Positions 26,034-34,435 of a stretch of DNA of 64,000 bases are shown piece after piece. The translations under genes and the position numbers were made by a program. The DNA comes from Nonomuraea muscovyensis (GTDB lineage: Bacteria; Actinomycetota; Actinomycetes; Streptosporangiales; Streptosporangiaceae), in NCBI RefSeq assembly GCF_014207745.1, contig NZ_JACHJB010000003.1:1178001-1242000 (forward strand), read 5' to 3'. The notes below the pieces were generated by a model. The model saw nothing but the letters and a program-made list of their open reading frames with translations. It was not told where the DNA came from and searched no databases. Every line of letters starts with the position of its first letter. Position 1 is the first letter of the stretch.

Positions 26034-27539
26034 ATGGCGGTGGCTATGACGAACTACCCGGCGACAGTCGCGGCGTTCCTCGCCGTGCTCGCGGGCACGT
26101 CTCTCGTCGCGGTGACCGCCCGGTGGTTCAGGCGGGTGGACGACCTGCCGACGCTGGAAGACTGGGCGCTGGCCGGGCGGCGGTTCGGCGCGGCCGTCAC
26201 CTGGTTCCTGCTCGGCGGCACCATCTACACCGCCTACACCTTCGCCGCTGTGCCGGGGCTGGTGTACGGGGTGGGGGCGCTCGGTTTCTTCGCGCTGCCG
26301 TACACGGTGATCGTCTATCCGCTGGCGTTCGTGCTGCTGCCCCGGCTGTGGCGGGCCGCTCACGAGCACGGCTGCGTGACGGTCGCCGACTACGTCAAGG
26401 CGCGCTACAGCTCGGCGCCGCTCGCGCTGGTCGTCGCTCTGACCGGCATCCTGGCCACGATGCCGTACATCGCCCTGCAGCTCGTCGGCATCCGCGCGGT
26501 GCTGAGCGCGGGCGGCCTCTACCCGAGCGATTGGGTCGGTGACCTGGCGCTGGTCGCGGTCTTCGCGGTGCTCGCCGCCGCCACCTACCGCTACGGCCTG
26601 CGGGCCCCGGCGGTGATCTCCCTGGTGAAAGGGGCGGCGATCTTCGGCGCGGTCGTAGGCGTGATCGCGGTTGTGCTCAACCGGCTCGGCGGGGCCGGCC
26701 GGATCTTCGAGTCGGCCGAGCGTAACCTGCCGGGCGGCCCGGGCGGGCCGTCACTGCTGCTGGAGCCGGAGATGTACCCGGCGTTCGCCTCGCTCGCGCT
26801 GGGGTCGGCGCTGGCGCTGCTCATGTACCCGCACGTGCTGACCGCAGCCTTCTCCGCGGCCAGTGCGCGGACGCTGCGGAAGGTGACGGTCGCGCTGCCC
26901 GTCTGGACGGCCGTGCTCGGGCTGTTCGGCCTGCTGGGCATCGCCGCGCTGGCGGCCGGGGTGGAGGCGCCGCCGGGCAACGCCGAGGCCGCGCTGCCGT
27001 TGCTCATCCAGCGGCTCATGCCGGCCGCGCTCACCGGCGCGCTGTTCGGCGCGCTGGCCGTGGGCGCGCTGGTCCCGGCGGCGGTCATGTCGATCGCGGC
27101 GGCCACCCTGTTCGTCCGCAACGTCTACGTCGAGTACTTCAACCCCTTCGCCACGCCCAAGTACCAGACCCGGGTCGCGCAATGGGTCTCGCTGACCGCG
27201 AAGGTCGGCGCCGTCGCGTTCGTGCTGGGGCTGCGCAACCAGGACGCCATCAACCTGCAACTACTGGGCGGGGTGTGGATCCTGCAGACGTTCCCGTCGG
27301 TGGCACTGGGCCTGTTCACCCGCTGGTCGCACGGGCGGGCGCTGCTCGGCGGCTGGCTGGCCGGCATGGTCGCGGGCACACTGATGGTCGCCTGGGGAGG
27401 GTTCTCCGCGGTGATCACCTTGGGGGTGCCCGCGTACGCCGCGGTCGTCGCGCTCGCCATCAACGTCGTCGTTACGCTGGTGCTCACCCCGTTCGCCAGG
27501 TCGGTACCGTCCAGTCCTCCGCCCGTGAGGCCGGCATGA
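26034..27539 (+). CDS. Sodium:solute symporter (SSS family)
   Basis: A 501-residue transporter with about 13 helices. It shows the SSS pattern DWALAGRRFGAAVTWFLLGGTIYTAYTF near residues 40-65 and GALAVGALVPAAVMSIAAATLFVRNVY later, where the sodium-site serine/alanine lies. The relatives linked to DUF3311 transport monocarboxylates (MctP type). Start ATG 26034 is favoured; ATG 26046 is possible. Its stop overlaps the sigma factor start (ATGA), an unusual coupling of transporter and sigma factor. Confidence 0.88.
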   Translation: MAVAMTNYPATVAAFLAVLAGTSLVAVTARWFRRVDDLPTLEDWALAGRRFGAAVTWFLLGGTIYTAYTFAAVPGLVYGVGALGFFALPYTVIVYPLAFVLLPRLWRAAHEHGCVTVADYVKARYSSAPLALVVALTGILATMPYIALQLVGIRAVLSAGGLYPSDWVGDLALVAVFAVLAAATYRYGLRAPAVISLVKGAAIFGAVVGVIAVVLNRLGGAGRIFESAERNLPGGPGGPSLLLEPEMYPAFASLALGSALALLMYPHVLTAAFSAASARTLRKVTVALPVWTAVLGLFGLLGIAALAAGVEAPPGNAEAALPLLIQRLMPAALTGALFGALAVGALVPAAVMSIAAATLFVRNVYVEYFNPFATPKYQTRVAQWVSLTAKVGAVAFVLGLRNQDAINLQLLGGVWILQTFPSVALGLFTRWSHGRALLGGWLAGMVAGTLMVAWGGFSAVITLGVPAYAAVVALAINVVVTLVLTPFARSVPSSPPPVRPA

Positions 27540-28099
27540 ACACTGAACAACCCGTCGCACACCTGACCGGCCCGTCGGCGGACCTGCTGCCCGGGACCAG
27601 GGACCTCAACGTCCTCGACCGCGACGCGGCGCTGGCCGAGCTGTTCTCCCGGCACTACACGCCGACGCTCCGCCTGGCCGTGCTGCTGGGCGCCGACGAC
27701 GCCGAGGACGTGGTGGCGGAGGCGTTCTGGCAGCTCTACCGGCGCTGGAACAAGCTGCGCGACGCCGATGCCGCCCTGGCCTACCTGCGCGGCGTGGTGG
27801 TCAACCTGATCCGGATGCGGGTGCGCCACCTGCAGGTCGCGCGCAAGCACAGCGGGACGGTGGAGGACGACGCGGTGTCCGCGGAGAGCGAGGCGCTGCT
27901 TCGCGACGACCAGCGAGAGCTCGTCGCCGCGCTGAAACAGCTTCCCGCCCGGCAGCGGGAGGCACTGGTCCTGAGATACTGGCTCGGCCTGCGGGAAAGC
28001 GAGATCGCCAAAGCCATGGACATCTCGTGCGGTGCGGTCAAGTCACACACGGCCCGCGGGATGGCGGCGTTGACGCGTGCGATGGAGGGACGGTCATGA
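27536..28099 (+). CDS. ECF-type RNA polymerase sigma factor
   Basis: A 187-residue sigma-70 family protein with region 2 (AELFSRHYTPTLRLAVLLGA, then DAEDVVAEAFWQLYRRW) and region 4 (LPARQREALVLRYWLGLRESEIAKAMDISCGAVKSHTARGM). The sequence resembles the actinobacterial SigE-like group (ECF39/41-type helices), without a C-terminal extension. It overlaps the symporter stop and the next gene start by ATGA junctions, so all three are translationally coupled. A cognate anti-sigma factor is not obvious; the next small membrane protein is a candidate. Confidence 0.9.
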   Translation: MNTEQPVAHLTGPSADLLPGTRDLNVLDRDAALAELFSRHYTPTLRLAVLLGADDAEDVVAEAFWQLYRRWNKLRDADAALAYLRGVVVNLIRMRVRHLQVARKHSGTVEDDAVSAESEALLRDDQRELVAALKQLPARQREALVLRYWLGLRESEIAKAMDISCGAVKSHTARGMAALTRAMEGRS

Positions 28100-28380
28100 C
28101 AGGGGGCTCGATCGGCGAGGAGCGGCTGCGCGAGACGCTGAACGTGCTGGCCTCCCAAGTGCAGCCACAGCCTGACGCCTACCGGCAGGCCCGCGCTGAC
28201 TGGAAGCGGCGCGAGCGGCGGCGCCGGCTGGTGTTGGCGACGCTGGTCACGATCGTGTTCGCGCTGGCCAACATCATCGGGCTATGGGCGCTCAACCAGA
28301 CCCCCTCCCAGCCTCAGGTGATCTTCAACGGCCCCGTACCGACGCAGGTGCACACCCCGGCCCCGGTCCTGCGTCCCTGA
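28096..28380 (+). CDS. Small single-pass membrane protein, possible sigma partner
   Basis: A 94-residue protein not matched to a family. A cytoplasmic N-terminus of about 52 residues, rich in charged residues (RQARADWKRRERRRR), precedes one transmembrane helix (LVLATLVTIVFALANIIGLWAL) and a short Pro-rich outer tail. The arrangement directly after an ECF sigma factor, with ATGA overlap, is what a membrane anti-sigma factor would show, but no zinc-binding HxxxCxxC motif is present. Function is inferred from position only. Confidence 0.65.
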   Translation: MTGGSIGEERLRETLNVLASQVQPQPDAYRQARADWKRRERRRRLVLATLVTIVFALANIIGLWALNQTPSQPQVIFNGPVPTQVHTPAPVLRP

Positions 28381-28430
28381 ACCAGCCCCGCGTCGGCCTG
28401 GACGAGGCCACGGGTCCACCCGGGGGCGGC

Positions 28431-28460
28431 TCTGCCAGGTCGCCGGGACGACCTGGCAGA
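28431..28460. terminator. Bidirectional terminator between convergent genes
   Basis: TCTGCCAGGTCG at 28431-28442 and CGACCTGGCAGA at 28449-28460 form a perfect 12-bp stem with a 6-base loop, 50 bases after the small membrane protein gene and 34 bases after the convergent acyl-CoA dehydrogenase gene. Confidence 0.85.
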
Positions 28461-28494
28461 CGTTCTGAGCGGGCCGGAGCGCGCGGGGGCGGCG

Positions 28495-29655
28495 TCAGTG
28501 GAAGGCGGGCAGGCCGGTCAGGGCGCGGCCGACGACCAGGGCGTGGATCTCCGAGGTGCCCTCGTAGGTCAGCACCGACTCCAGGTTGACCGCGTGCCTG
28601 ATCACCGGGTACTCCAGCGTGATGCCGCTCGCGCCGAGCAGCGTCCGGCACGTCCTGGCGACGTCGAGGGCCTCGCGCACGTTGTTGAGCTTGCCGGCGC
28701 TGACCAGCTCGGGGGTGAGCGTGCCCCGCTCCTTCAGCCGCCCGAGGTGGACGGCCAGCAGCAGGCCCTTGCCGACCTCCAGCGCCATGTCGGCGAGCTT
28801 GGCCTGGGTGAGCTGGTACGAGGCGAGGGGCCTGGCGAAGACCTCCCGCTCGGCCGCGTAGGCCAGAGCCGTCTCCAGGCAGTCGAGCGCCGCCCCCATC
28901 GCGCCGAACACGATGCCGAACCTGGCCTCGTTCAGGCAGCCCAGCGGCCCCGACAGGCCGCGCGCGCCGGGCAGCATCGCCTCGGCCGGCAGCCGCACCC
29001 CGTCGAGCACCAGCTCGCTCGTCACGCTGGCGCGCAGCGAGATCTTGTGCTTGAGGTCGTGCGCGGCGAAGCCCGGCGTGCCGGCCGGGACGAGGAAGCC
29101 GCGGATGCCGTCCTCCGCGCGGGCCCAGACGACCGAGACGTCCGCCACCGAGCCGTTGGTGATCCACATCTTGGTGCCGTTCAGCACCCAGTCGGAGCCG
29201 TCGCGCCTGGCGGTCGTGCGCATGCCGCCGGGGTCGGAGCCGAAGTCGGGCTCGGTGAGGCCGAAGCAGCCGATCCGCTCGCCCGCCGCCATGGCCGGCA
29301 GCCACTCCCGCTTCTGCTCCTCGCTGCCGTACTTCCAGATCGCGTACATGGCCAGCGAGCCCTGCACCGAGACCAGGCTGCGCAGGCCCGAGTCGGCGGC
29401 CTCCAGCTCCAGGCAGGCCACGCCGTAGGCGACGGCGCCGAGGCCGGCGCAGCCGTACCCGTCGAGGTGCATGCCGAGGACGCCGACCGAGCCGAGCGTG
29501 CGGGCCAGCTCCCGCGCGGGCAGCTCGCCCGTCTCGAACCAGCCCGCGACGTGCGGCCGGATCTCCCGGTCGCACACCTGACGGACGGCCTGGCGGATGT
29601 CGCGCTCCTCGTCGGTGAGAAGGCCGTCGACGGCGAACAGGGCCGAGGGGTGCAT
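28495..29655 (-). CDS. Acyl-CoA dehydrogenase, glutaryl-CoA dehydrogenase-like
   Basis: A 386-residue flavoprotein of the acyl-CoA dehydrogenase family. FAD and substrate motifs are visible: GCFGLTEPDFGSDPGGM, TKMWITNGSVAD and a catalytic base Glu365 in YEGTSEIH. Sequence order and the GMRTTARRDG segment fit glutaryl-CoA dehydrogenases, which oxidise and decarboxylate glutaryl-CoA to crotonyl-CoA in lysine/tryptophan degradation. GGAGGG upstream marks the ATG at 29655. The divergent CoA-transferase supports a dicarboxylate-CoA pathway (glutarate activation followed by oxidation), as an inference. Confidence 0.88.
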   Translation of the reverse strand: MHPSALFAVDGLLTDEERDIRQAVRQVCDREIRPHVAGWFETGELPARELARTLGSVGVLGMHLDGYGCAGLGAVAYGVACLELEAADSGLRSLVSVQGSLAMYAIWKYGSEEQKREWLPAMAAGERIGCFGLTEPDFGSDPGGMRTTARRDGSDWVLNGTKMWITNGSVADVSVVWARAEDGIRGFLVPAGTPGFAAHDLKHKISLRASVTSELVLDGVRLPAEAMLPGARGLSGPLGCLNEARFGIVFGAMGAALDCLETALAYAAEREVFARPLASYQLTQAKLADMALEVGKGLLLAVHLGRLKERGTLTPELVSAGKLNNVREALDVARTCRTLLGASGITLEYPVIRHAVNLESVLTYEGTSEIHALVVGRALTGLPAFH

Positions 29656-29671
29656 GGGCGCCCTCCGTATT

Positions 29672-29698
29672 TTGGATCCAATATTGATTATCCAATAT
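29672..29698. promoter_or_regulatory. AT-rich operator-like site between divergent CoA genes
   Basis: A perfect palindrome TTGGATCCAA (29672-29681), an overlapping CAATATTG palindrome, and the direct repeat ATCCAATAT at 29676-29684 and 29690-29698. This is the only AT-rich patch in the gap and sits between the acyl-CoA dehydrogenase and the CoA-transferase/GntR operon, a plausible site for that GntR regulator. Confidence 0.6.
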
Positions 29699-29721
29699 GG
29701 CACAGTTAGGGTGCGTTGACC

Positions 29722-29835
29722 ATGGACCTGCTGAACGACGCCGGGCCCGTCCGGCGCCCCGCCCCTCACCACGACCGCGCGCCGGCGGCGATCTCCTCCC
29801 AGACCGTGACCGTCCACCTCGGCGCCCCCGCGTGA
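29722..29835 (+). CDS. Possible 37-residue leader ORF
   Basis: ATG at 29722 opens a 37-codon frame whose TGA overlaps the GTG of the CoA-transferase as GTGA. The peptide (MDLLNDAGPVRRPAPHHDR and so on) has no known domain. No other ribosome binding site serves the CoA-transferase start, so translation through this frame may drive it by coupling. It could also be chance. Confidence 0.35.
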   Translation: MDLLNDAGPVRRPAPHHDRAPAAISSQTVTVHLGAPA

Positions 29836-30959
29836 GCGGCGCGCTGTCCGGTCTGCTGGTGGCCGACTTCAGCCGGGTGCTGGCCGGGCCGTACGCGACC
29901 ATGCTGCTCGCCGATCTCGGCGCCGACGTGGTCAAGGTCGAACGGCCGGGCACCGGCGACGACACCCGCTCGTGGGGGCCGCCCCACGCCGGCGGCGACT
30001 CCACGTACTTCCTGGCCGTCAACCGCAACAAACGGTCGATAGCCCTCGACCTGCGCGACCCCGCCGACCTGGAGGTCGCCCGCGCGCTGGCCGGCCGGGC
30101 CGACGTGCTCGTGGAGAACTTCCGGCCCGGCACCATGGACCGGCTCGGCCTCGGTTACGACGCGCTGCGCGCCGCCAACCCGGGGCTGGTCTACTGCTCG
30201 GTGACCGGGTTCGGGACGGGCGAGGGCGCCGGGCTGCCCGGGTACGACCTGATCGTCCAGGCGGTCGGCGGGCTGATGAGCGTGACCGGCGAGCCGGACG
30301 GGCCGGGCACCAAGGCGGGCGTGGCCCTCGTGGACGTGATCACCGGGCTGCACGCGGCGCTCGGCGTGCTGGCGGCGCTGCGCCACCGGGACGCGACGGG
30401 CGAGGGGCAGCGGGTCACGGTCTCGCTGCTGTCGTCGCTGCTGTCGGCCCTGACGAACCTGTCCTCCGGGTACGCCGCCGCCGGGGTCGTGCCCGCCGCC
30501 ATGGGCAACCGGCATCCCAGCATCGTGCCGTACGAGGTGTTCCGGGCCGCCGACCGGCCCCTCGTCATCGCGGCGGGCAACGACCGGCAGTTCGGCGCGC
30601 TGTGCGAGGTGCTCGGGCTGGACGGCCTGGCGGCGGACCCCTGCTTCGCCACCAACGCCGCGCGGGTCGCCCACCGCGACGCGCTCGTCGCGCAGCTCGA
30701 CCGCGCCCTCGCGGCCCGCCCGGCGGCGGAGTGGTTCGCCGCGCTCACCGCGGCCGGGGTGCCGTGCGGGCCGATCAACTCCGTGGCCGACGCCTTCTCC
30801 CTGGCGGCCGGACTGGGGCTGCGGCCGATCGTGGGGGAGGGGGCCGCGGCCCAGGTGGCCAACCCCATCGGGCTCGACGTGACGCCGCCCGAGTACCGCC
30901 TGCCGCCGCCGGCGCTCGGACAGGACGAGCAGTGGGTTCGTGAGATATTGGGCGGATGA
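29832..30959 (+). CDS. Class III (CaiB/BaiF) CoA-transferase
   Basis: A 375-residue family III CoA-transferase, which moves CoA between carboxylic acids via an aspartyl intermediate. Asp168 in KAGVALVDVITG is the expected catalytic residue; the N-terminal LLVADFSRVLAGPYATMLLADLGADVVKVE and VENFRPGTMDRLGLGYD motifs are typical. Start GTG 29832 is chosen from family N-termini. The stop overlaps the GntR start (ATGA). With the divergent glutaryl-CoA-dehydrogenase-like gene it probably activates glutarate or a related diacid, like human SUGCT; this is inference. Confidence 0.9.
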   Translation: MSGALSGLLVADFSRVLAGPYATMLLADLGADVVKVERPGTGDDTRSWGPPHAGGDSTYFLAVNRNKRSIALDLRDPADLEVARALAGRADVLVENFRPGTMDRLGLGYDALRAANPGLVYCSVTGFGTGEGAGLPGYDLIVQAVGGLMSVTGEPDGPGTKAGVALVDVITGLHAALGVLAALRHRDATGEGQRVTVSLLSSLLSALTNLSSGYAAAGVVPAAMGNRHPSIVPYEVFRAADRPLVIAAGNDRQFGALCEVLGLDGLAADPCFATNAARVAHRDALVAQLDRALAARPAAEWFAALTAAGVPCGPINSVADAFSLAAGLGLRPIVGEGAAAQVANPIGLDVTPPEYRLPPPALGQDEQWVREILGG

Positions 30960-31642
30960 CCACGCCAGAGGGGCAGCTCGCCGCCGACGAGGGACGCCGC
31001 AGGCCGCCGACGGCCCAGCAGTTCGTCCTCGGCGAGCTGCGGCGGGCCATCACCACCGGCCGGCTGCGCCCCGGCGACCCGATCAGGCAGGAGGCCCTCG
31101 CCGAGGAGCTGGCCGTGAGCCGGGTCCCGCTGCGCGAGGCGCTCAAGACGCTCCAGGGCGAGGGCCTGGTCACCTACCAGGCGCACCGCGGCTACTTCGT
31201 CGAGCGGCTGTCGCTCGACGACCTGCGCGAGGTCTACCTCATCCGCGAGCTCCTGGAGGCCGAGGCCGTCCGCCGTGCCGTCGCCCGCCTCACCGACGAG
31301 ACGCTCCAGGCCGCGGAGCGGGCGCAGGCCGAGGTGGAGCGGGCGGCCGCGGCCGGCGACGTGCTGGCGATGGCCGAGGCCAACCGCCGCTTCCACATGA
31401 CCGTCTTCGAGGCGGCCGGGCTGCCGCGCCTGGTGCGGATGATCAGGACGCTGTGGGACTCGACCGACGCCTACCGATCGGTCTACTACGGCGAGGAGGG
31501 CAACCGCCACCGGGTCATCGAGGAGCACCGGGCCGTGCTCGGCCTGCTGCGCCGGCGCGACGCCGACGCCGTGGTGCGCACCCTGGCCGCGCATCGCACC
31601 CACGCCGTGACGGCCATCGAAGCGGTCCTGCCGCCCTCCTGA
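30956..31642 (+). CDS. GntR-family regulator with FCD domain
   Basis: A 228-residue regulator. The winged HTH spans about 20-85 (FVLGELRRAITTGRLRPGDP, ALAEELAVSRVPLREALKTL), followed by an all-helical FCD effector domain with the metal-binding pattern Asp...His (NRRFHM) and later histidines (EEHRAVL, AHRTHA). FCD proteins usually bind carboxylates. Coupled to the CoA-transferase by ATGA overlap, it likely controls this divergent locus through the palindromic site at 29672. Confidence 0.92.
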   Translation: MTTPEGQLAADEGRRRPPTAQQFVLGELRRAITTGRLRPGDPIRQEALAEELAVSRVPLREALKTLQGEGLVTYQAHRGYFVERLSLDDLREVYLIRELLEAEAVRRAVARLTDETLQAAERAQAEVERAAAAGDVLAMAEANRRFHMTVFEAAGLPRLVRMIRTLWDSTDAYRSVYYGEEGNRHRVIEEHRAVLGLLRRRDADAVVRTLAAHRTHAVTAIEAVLPPS

Positions 31643-31644
31643 GC

Positions 31645-32532
31645 TCAGGTCAGCACGCGGCCCACCATGCGGGCGTACATGCGTCCCGGGCTCGGCGCCT
31701 GGGTGAGGAAACCGGGCAGCATCGGCAGCCCCACCGCGAACGGCTCCAGCCTCGCGAACAGCTCCTCCGCCCCCGACGGCCGGTCGTCCGGCCGTTTCTC
31801 CAGCAACTGCCCCAGCAACGCCCCCAGCGGGCCCGGCAGCCCCGGAACGGCCGGCGGCCGCTCCTTGACCTGCTTCTCGAAGACCACGTAGTCCGTCGGC
31901 CCGGTGAACAACTGCCGGCCGGTCAGCATCTCGTGCAACACGCACCCCAGCGAGTAGAGGTCGCTGCGCGGCTCGGCGACACCGTGCTGGATCTGCTCCG
32001 GCGCCATGTACGCGGGTGTGCCGAGGATCTGGCCGACCCTGGTGAACGTCGTGACGTCGGTGTCGCGCAGCATCGCCAGGCCGAAGTCGAGCACCTTCAC
32101 GCTGCCGTCGGGGCAGAGCATGAGGTTGGTCGGCTTGAGGTCGCGGTGGCAGATCGACAGCGCGTGCGCGGCCGACAGGACGGCGCACGCCTGCGCGGCG
32201 ATCCCGGCGGCCCACGGCACCGGCAGCGGCCCGTGCTCGCTCACCACGTCGGCCACGGTGACGCCCTCGATGAACTGCATCACCTGGTAGAGCCGCTGCT
32301 CGTGGGTGCCGAAGTCGTACAGGACCGGCGCTCCCGGATGCTCCAGCCGGGCCAGGATGCGCGCCTCGCGGATGAAGCGCCGCTCCAGCTCCTGGTCGGG
32401 GCCGCTCGGCAGGCGCAGCAGCTTGACCGCCACGCGGCGGTCGAGGTGCCGGTCGTGGCCCGCGTACACGGCTCCCATGCCGCCCTGGCCGAGGGGAAGG
32501 TCGTCGAGCACATAGCGGTCGCCGATGACCAT
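31645..32532 (-). CDS. Soluble Ser/Thr protein kinase
   Basis: A 295-residue Hanks-type kinase consisting only of the catalytic domain. Glycine loop GQGGMG (15-20), catalytic Lys37, HRDLKPTN with Asp131, DFG (149-151) and APE (177-179) are all intact. There is no transmembrane helix, PASTA or other sensor domain, unlike PknB-type kinases; the C-terminus ends about 40 residues after the kinase core. GGGGGGAGG marks the start. It lies 39 bases downstream of the HTH-methyltransferase gene in the same direction, and the divergent gene is a PP2C phosphatase, suggesting a phosphorylation switch tied to that protein. Confidence 0.93.
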   Translation of the reverse strand: MVIGDRYVLDDLPLGQGGMGAVYAGHDRHLDRRVAVKLLRLPSGPDQELERRFIREARILARLEHPGAPVLYDFGTHEQRLYQVMQFIEGVTVADVVSEHGPLPVPWAAGIAAQACAVLSAAHALSICHRDLKPTNLMLCPDGSVKVLDFGLAMLRDTDVTTFTRVGQILGTPAYMAPEQIQHGVAEPRSDLYSLGCVLHEMLTGRQLFTGPTDYVVFEKQVKERPPAVPGLPGPLGALLGQLLEKRPDDRPSGAEELFARLEPFAVGLPMLPGFLTQAPSPGRMYARMVGRVLT

Positions 32533-32571
32533 TCGCCCTCCCCCCGCAGCCTTCCGGGAAAAACTACACCG

Positions 32572-34359
32572 TCAGGACTGCGGGTGCAGGTGGCCGTCGG
32601 CCAGCCCGTCGAGCCCCAGCCGGATGAGCGTCTGGCCGAGCGCCGACGTCTCGCGCAGGGCGTCCTCCAGCACCGCGAGCTGCCGGAACGCCTCGCCGTA
32701 CGCGCCCTGCTCCGCCAGCGACAGGCGGGGCAGGCGGGTGCGCCGCACGTCGAACCGGCTGGACCCGGTGGTCACCCGCCCGCCGGCCGCGCGCAGGAAC
32801 CCCGCCAGGAAGTCGGGGTCGAGCCGGCGCCGGTCGACCCGGTAGAGCGTCAGGTGCGGCCCCAGCACGCAGCCGCCCTCGGCCAGCACGCGCACGCTGG
32901 AGTAGGACGCCACCACGTCGCCCGGCTGCACCTGCACCAGACCCTGCCGCCCGCTCGTCCGCCCGGTCGGCGCCATGCCCTGGGCGAGGTCGTCGGCCGT
33001 GAGCACCGCCACGTCACCGGCGCCCGTCGCCATCCTGGCCGGCGCCTGCAGCACCGTCACCAGGCCCTCCTTGATGAGATCGCCGATCGTGGTGAACGGC
33101 TGGTCGAGCGGCTGCTCCAGCACCTTGAGGTCGGGCGGCGCTGCCGTGGCGGACAGGAAGCGGTCGCGGGCCTCGGTGAAGGCCCGGCCCAGGTCGTCGC
33201 GGCGCTGGTGGCGGGCCGGCGTCATGTCGACCTCGTCGGCCAGCAGGTCGATGATCCGCACGGTCTGGTCGGAGCGGTCGTCGAGGTAGGCCCGCCAGGC
33301 CGGCTCGACGACCGCCAGGTCGTCGGTGGCGTCGAGGATGAGCACGTCGGACGGCGGCCGCTCGCCGGCCGCGGGGCGGCGCAGCAGCCACAGGTCGGAA
33401 CCGGGCAGCGCGACCACGGCGCGCAGGGCGCCGGCGCGCAGCAGGTTGGCCCGGATGCGCCGGCCCGCCTTGCGGCTGGCCGCGGCGGGCGGCATGAGGA
33501 CGGCCACCCGGCCGCCCGGCCGGACGTGGGCCAGACAGTGTTGCACCCAGGCCAGCTCCGGCTCGCCGCGCGGCGGCAGGCCGTACTCCCAGCGCGGGTC
33601 GCCCGTCAGCTCCTCGTAACCCCAGGCGCGCTCGTTGAACGGCGGGTCGCACACGACCGCGTCGGCGCGCACCCCGGCGAACCCGTCGTGGCGCATCGAG
33701 TCGCCCGCGACGATCTCGGCGGCCACGCCGCGCAGCCGCAGCCGGGCCGCCGTGACGCGCGCCGAGGTGTCGCTGAGCTCCTGGCCCAGCACCCGTCCGG
33801 CCTTCGCGGCGAGCAGCAGCGTGCCGACGCCGCAGGCCGGGTCCAGGACCGTGCCCCCGCCGGCCGTGCCGCCATCACCGCCGCCGTCCTCGCCCCCGCC
33901 GGCGCCGACCAGCCTGACCATCAGCTCGGCGGTCTCCTCGCGGGTGATCGAGAGCTGCCGGGAGTGCGCCTCCAGGTAGCGCTCGCAGAGGAACTCGTAC
34001 GCCGTGAGCGGGTCGTGCCGCTCGGCCAACTCGCTCACCAGCCCAGCCGGCTCGGGGTCGAGCGCACTGCTTCCGGTCGTCAGCAGCACCCCGGCCTCCG
34101 CCACCAGCTCGCCCAGGCGTAGATCTCCCGCGGCCCTGAGGCGTTGCCACACCCGATCTCCCAGGGAGACCTGGTAGGACTTCCCGTAGCGGCGCAACCA
34201 CGCCTCGACCTGCCGGAGCGAGAACAAGGGTTGATTCGTGGTTCCTCCGACGGGACGGGGGAAGTCGTCGTGGCGGCGACGCCAGTTGCTCACCGCGGCA
34301 CGCCCGACCCCGGCGAGCCGGGCGATGTCCCCGGCGTTCACGGTGGGGTCGTGGCTCAT
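32572..34359 (-). CDS. HTH-N6-adenine methyltransferase fusion with specificity-like C-terminus
   Basis: A 595-residue protein in three parts. Residues 8-55 are a HTH (GDIARLAGVGRAAVSNWRRR, then LFSLRQVEAWL). Residues about 100-350 are a type I HsdM-like methyltransferase core with SAM motif I DPACGVGT (173-180) and motif IV CDPPF (237-241), where NPPF is usual. The C-terminal 200 residues resemble an HsdS-like recognition half with VQVQPGDVVASY. There is no restriction subunit nearby. Related HTH-methylase proteins are common in Streptomyces and often have altered motif IV, so a regulatory role without methylation is possible. Start ATG 34359 chosen; GTG 34368 is an alternative. Confidence 0.85.
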   Translation of the reverse strand: MSHDPTVNAGDIARLAGVGRAAVSNWRRRHDDFPRPVGGTTNQPLFSLRQVEAWLRRYGKSYQVSLGDRVWQRLRAAGDLRLGELVAEAGVLLTTGSSALDPEPAGLVSELAERHDPLTAYEFLCERYLEAHSRQLSITREETAELMVRLVGAGGGEDGGGDGGTAGGGTVLDPACGVGTLLLAAKAGRVLGQELSDTSARVTAARLRLRGVAAEIVAGDSMRHDGFAGVRADAVVCDPPFNERAWGYEELTGDPRWEYGLPPRGEPELAWVQHCLAHVRPGGRVAVLMPPAAASRKAGRRIRANLLRAGALRAVVALPGSDLWLLRRPAAGERPPSDVLILDATDDLAVVEPAWRAYLDDRSDQTVRIIDLLADEVDMTPARHQRRDDLGRAFTEARDRFLSATAAPPDLKVLEQPLDQPFTTIGDLIKEGLVTVLQAPARMATGAGDVAVLTADDLAQGMAPTGRTSGRQGLVQVQPGDVVASYSSVRVLAEGGCVLGPHLTLYRVDRRRLDPDFLAGFLRAAGGRVTTGSSRFDVRRTRLPRLSLAEQGAYGEAFRQLAVLEDALRETSALGQTLIRLGLDGLADGHLHPQS

Positions 34360-34373
34360 GTCGCCCACAGTAG

Positions 34374-34406
34374 TTCACAAGAGTCTTCAGCGCATCTGCT
34401 TGTGAA
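34374..34406. promoter_or_regulatory. Inverted repeat in the methylase/phosphatase divergent promoter
   Basis: TTCACAAG (34374-34381) and CTTGTGAA (34399-34406) are perfect complements with a 17-base spacer. The right arm overlaps the probable -35 of the phosphatase gene. An autoregulatory site for the adjacent HTH-methyltransferase is a reasonable hypothesis. Confidence 0.65.
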
Positions 34407-34428
34407 GTCTTTCAACCAATGATTTACT
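34400..34428 (+). promoter_or_regulatory. Promoter of the PP2C gene, predicted leaderless
   Basis: TTGTGA (34400-34405) and TTTACT (34423-34428) are 17 bases apart. The start codon at 34436 lies seven bases after the -10, at the expected transcription start, and no ribosome binding site is present. Confidence 0.6.
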
Positions 34429-34435
34429 GCTGGGT

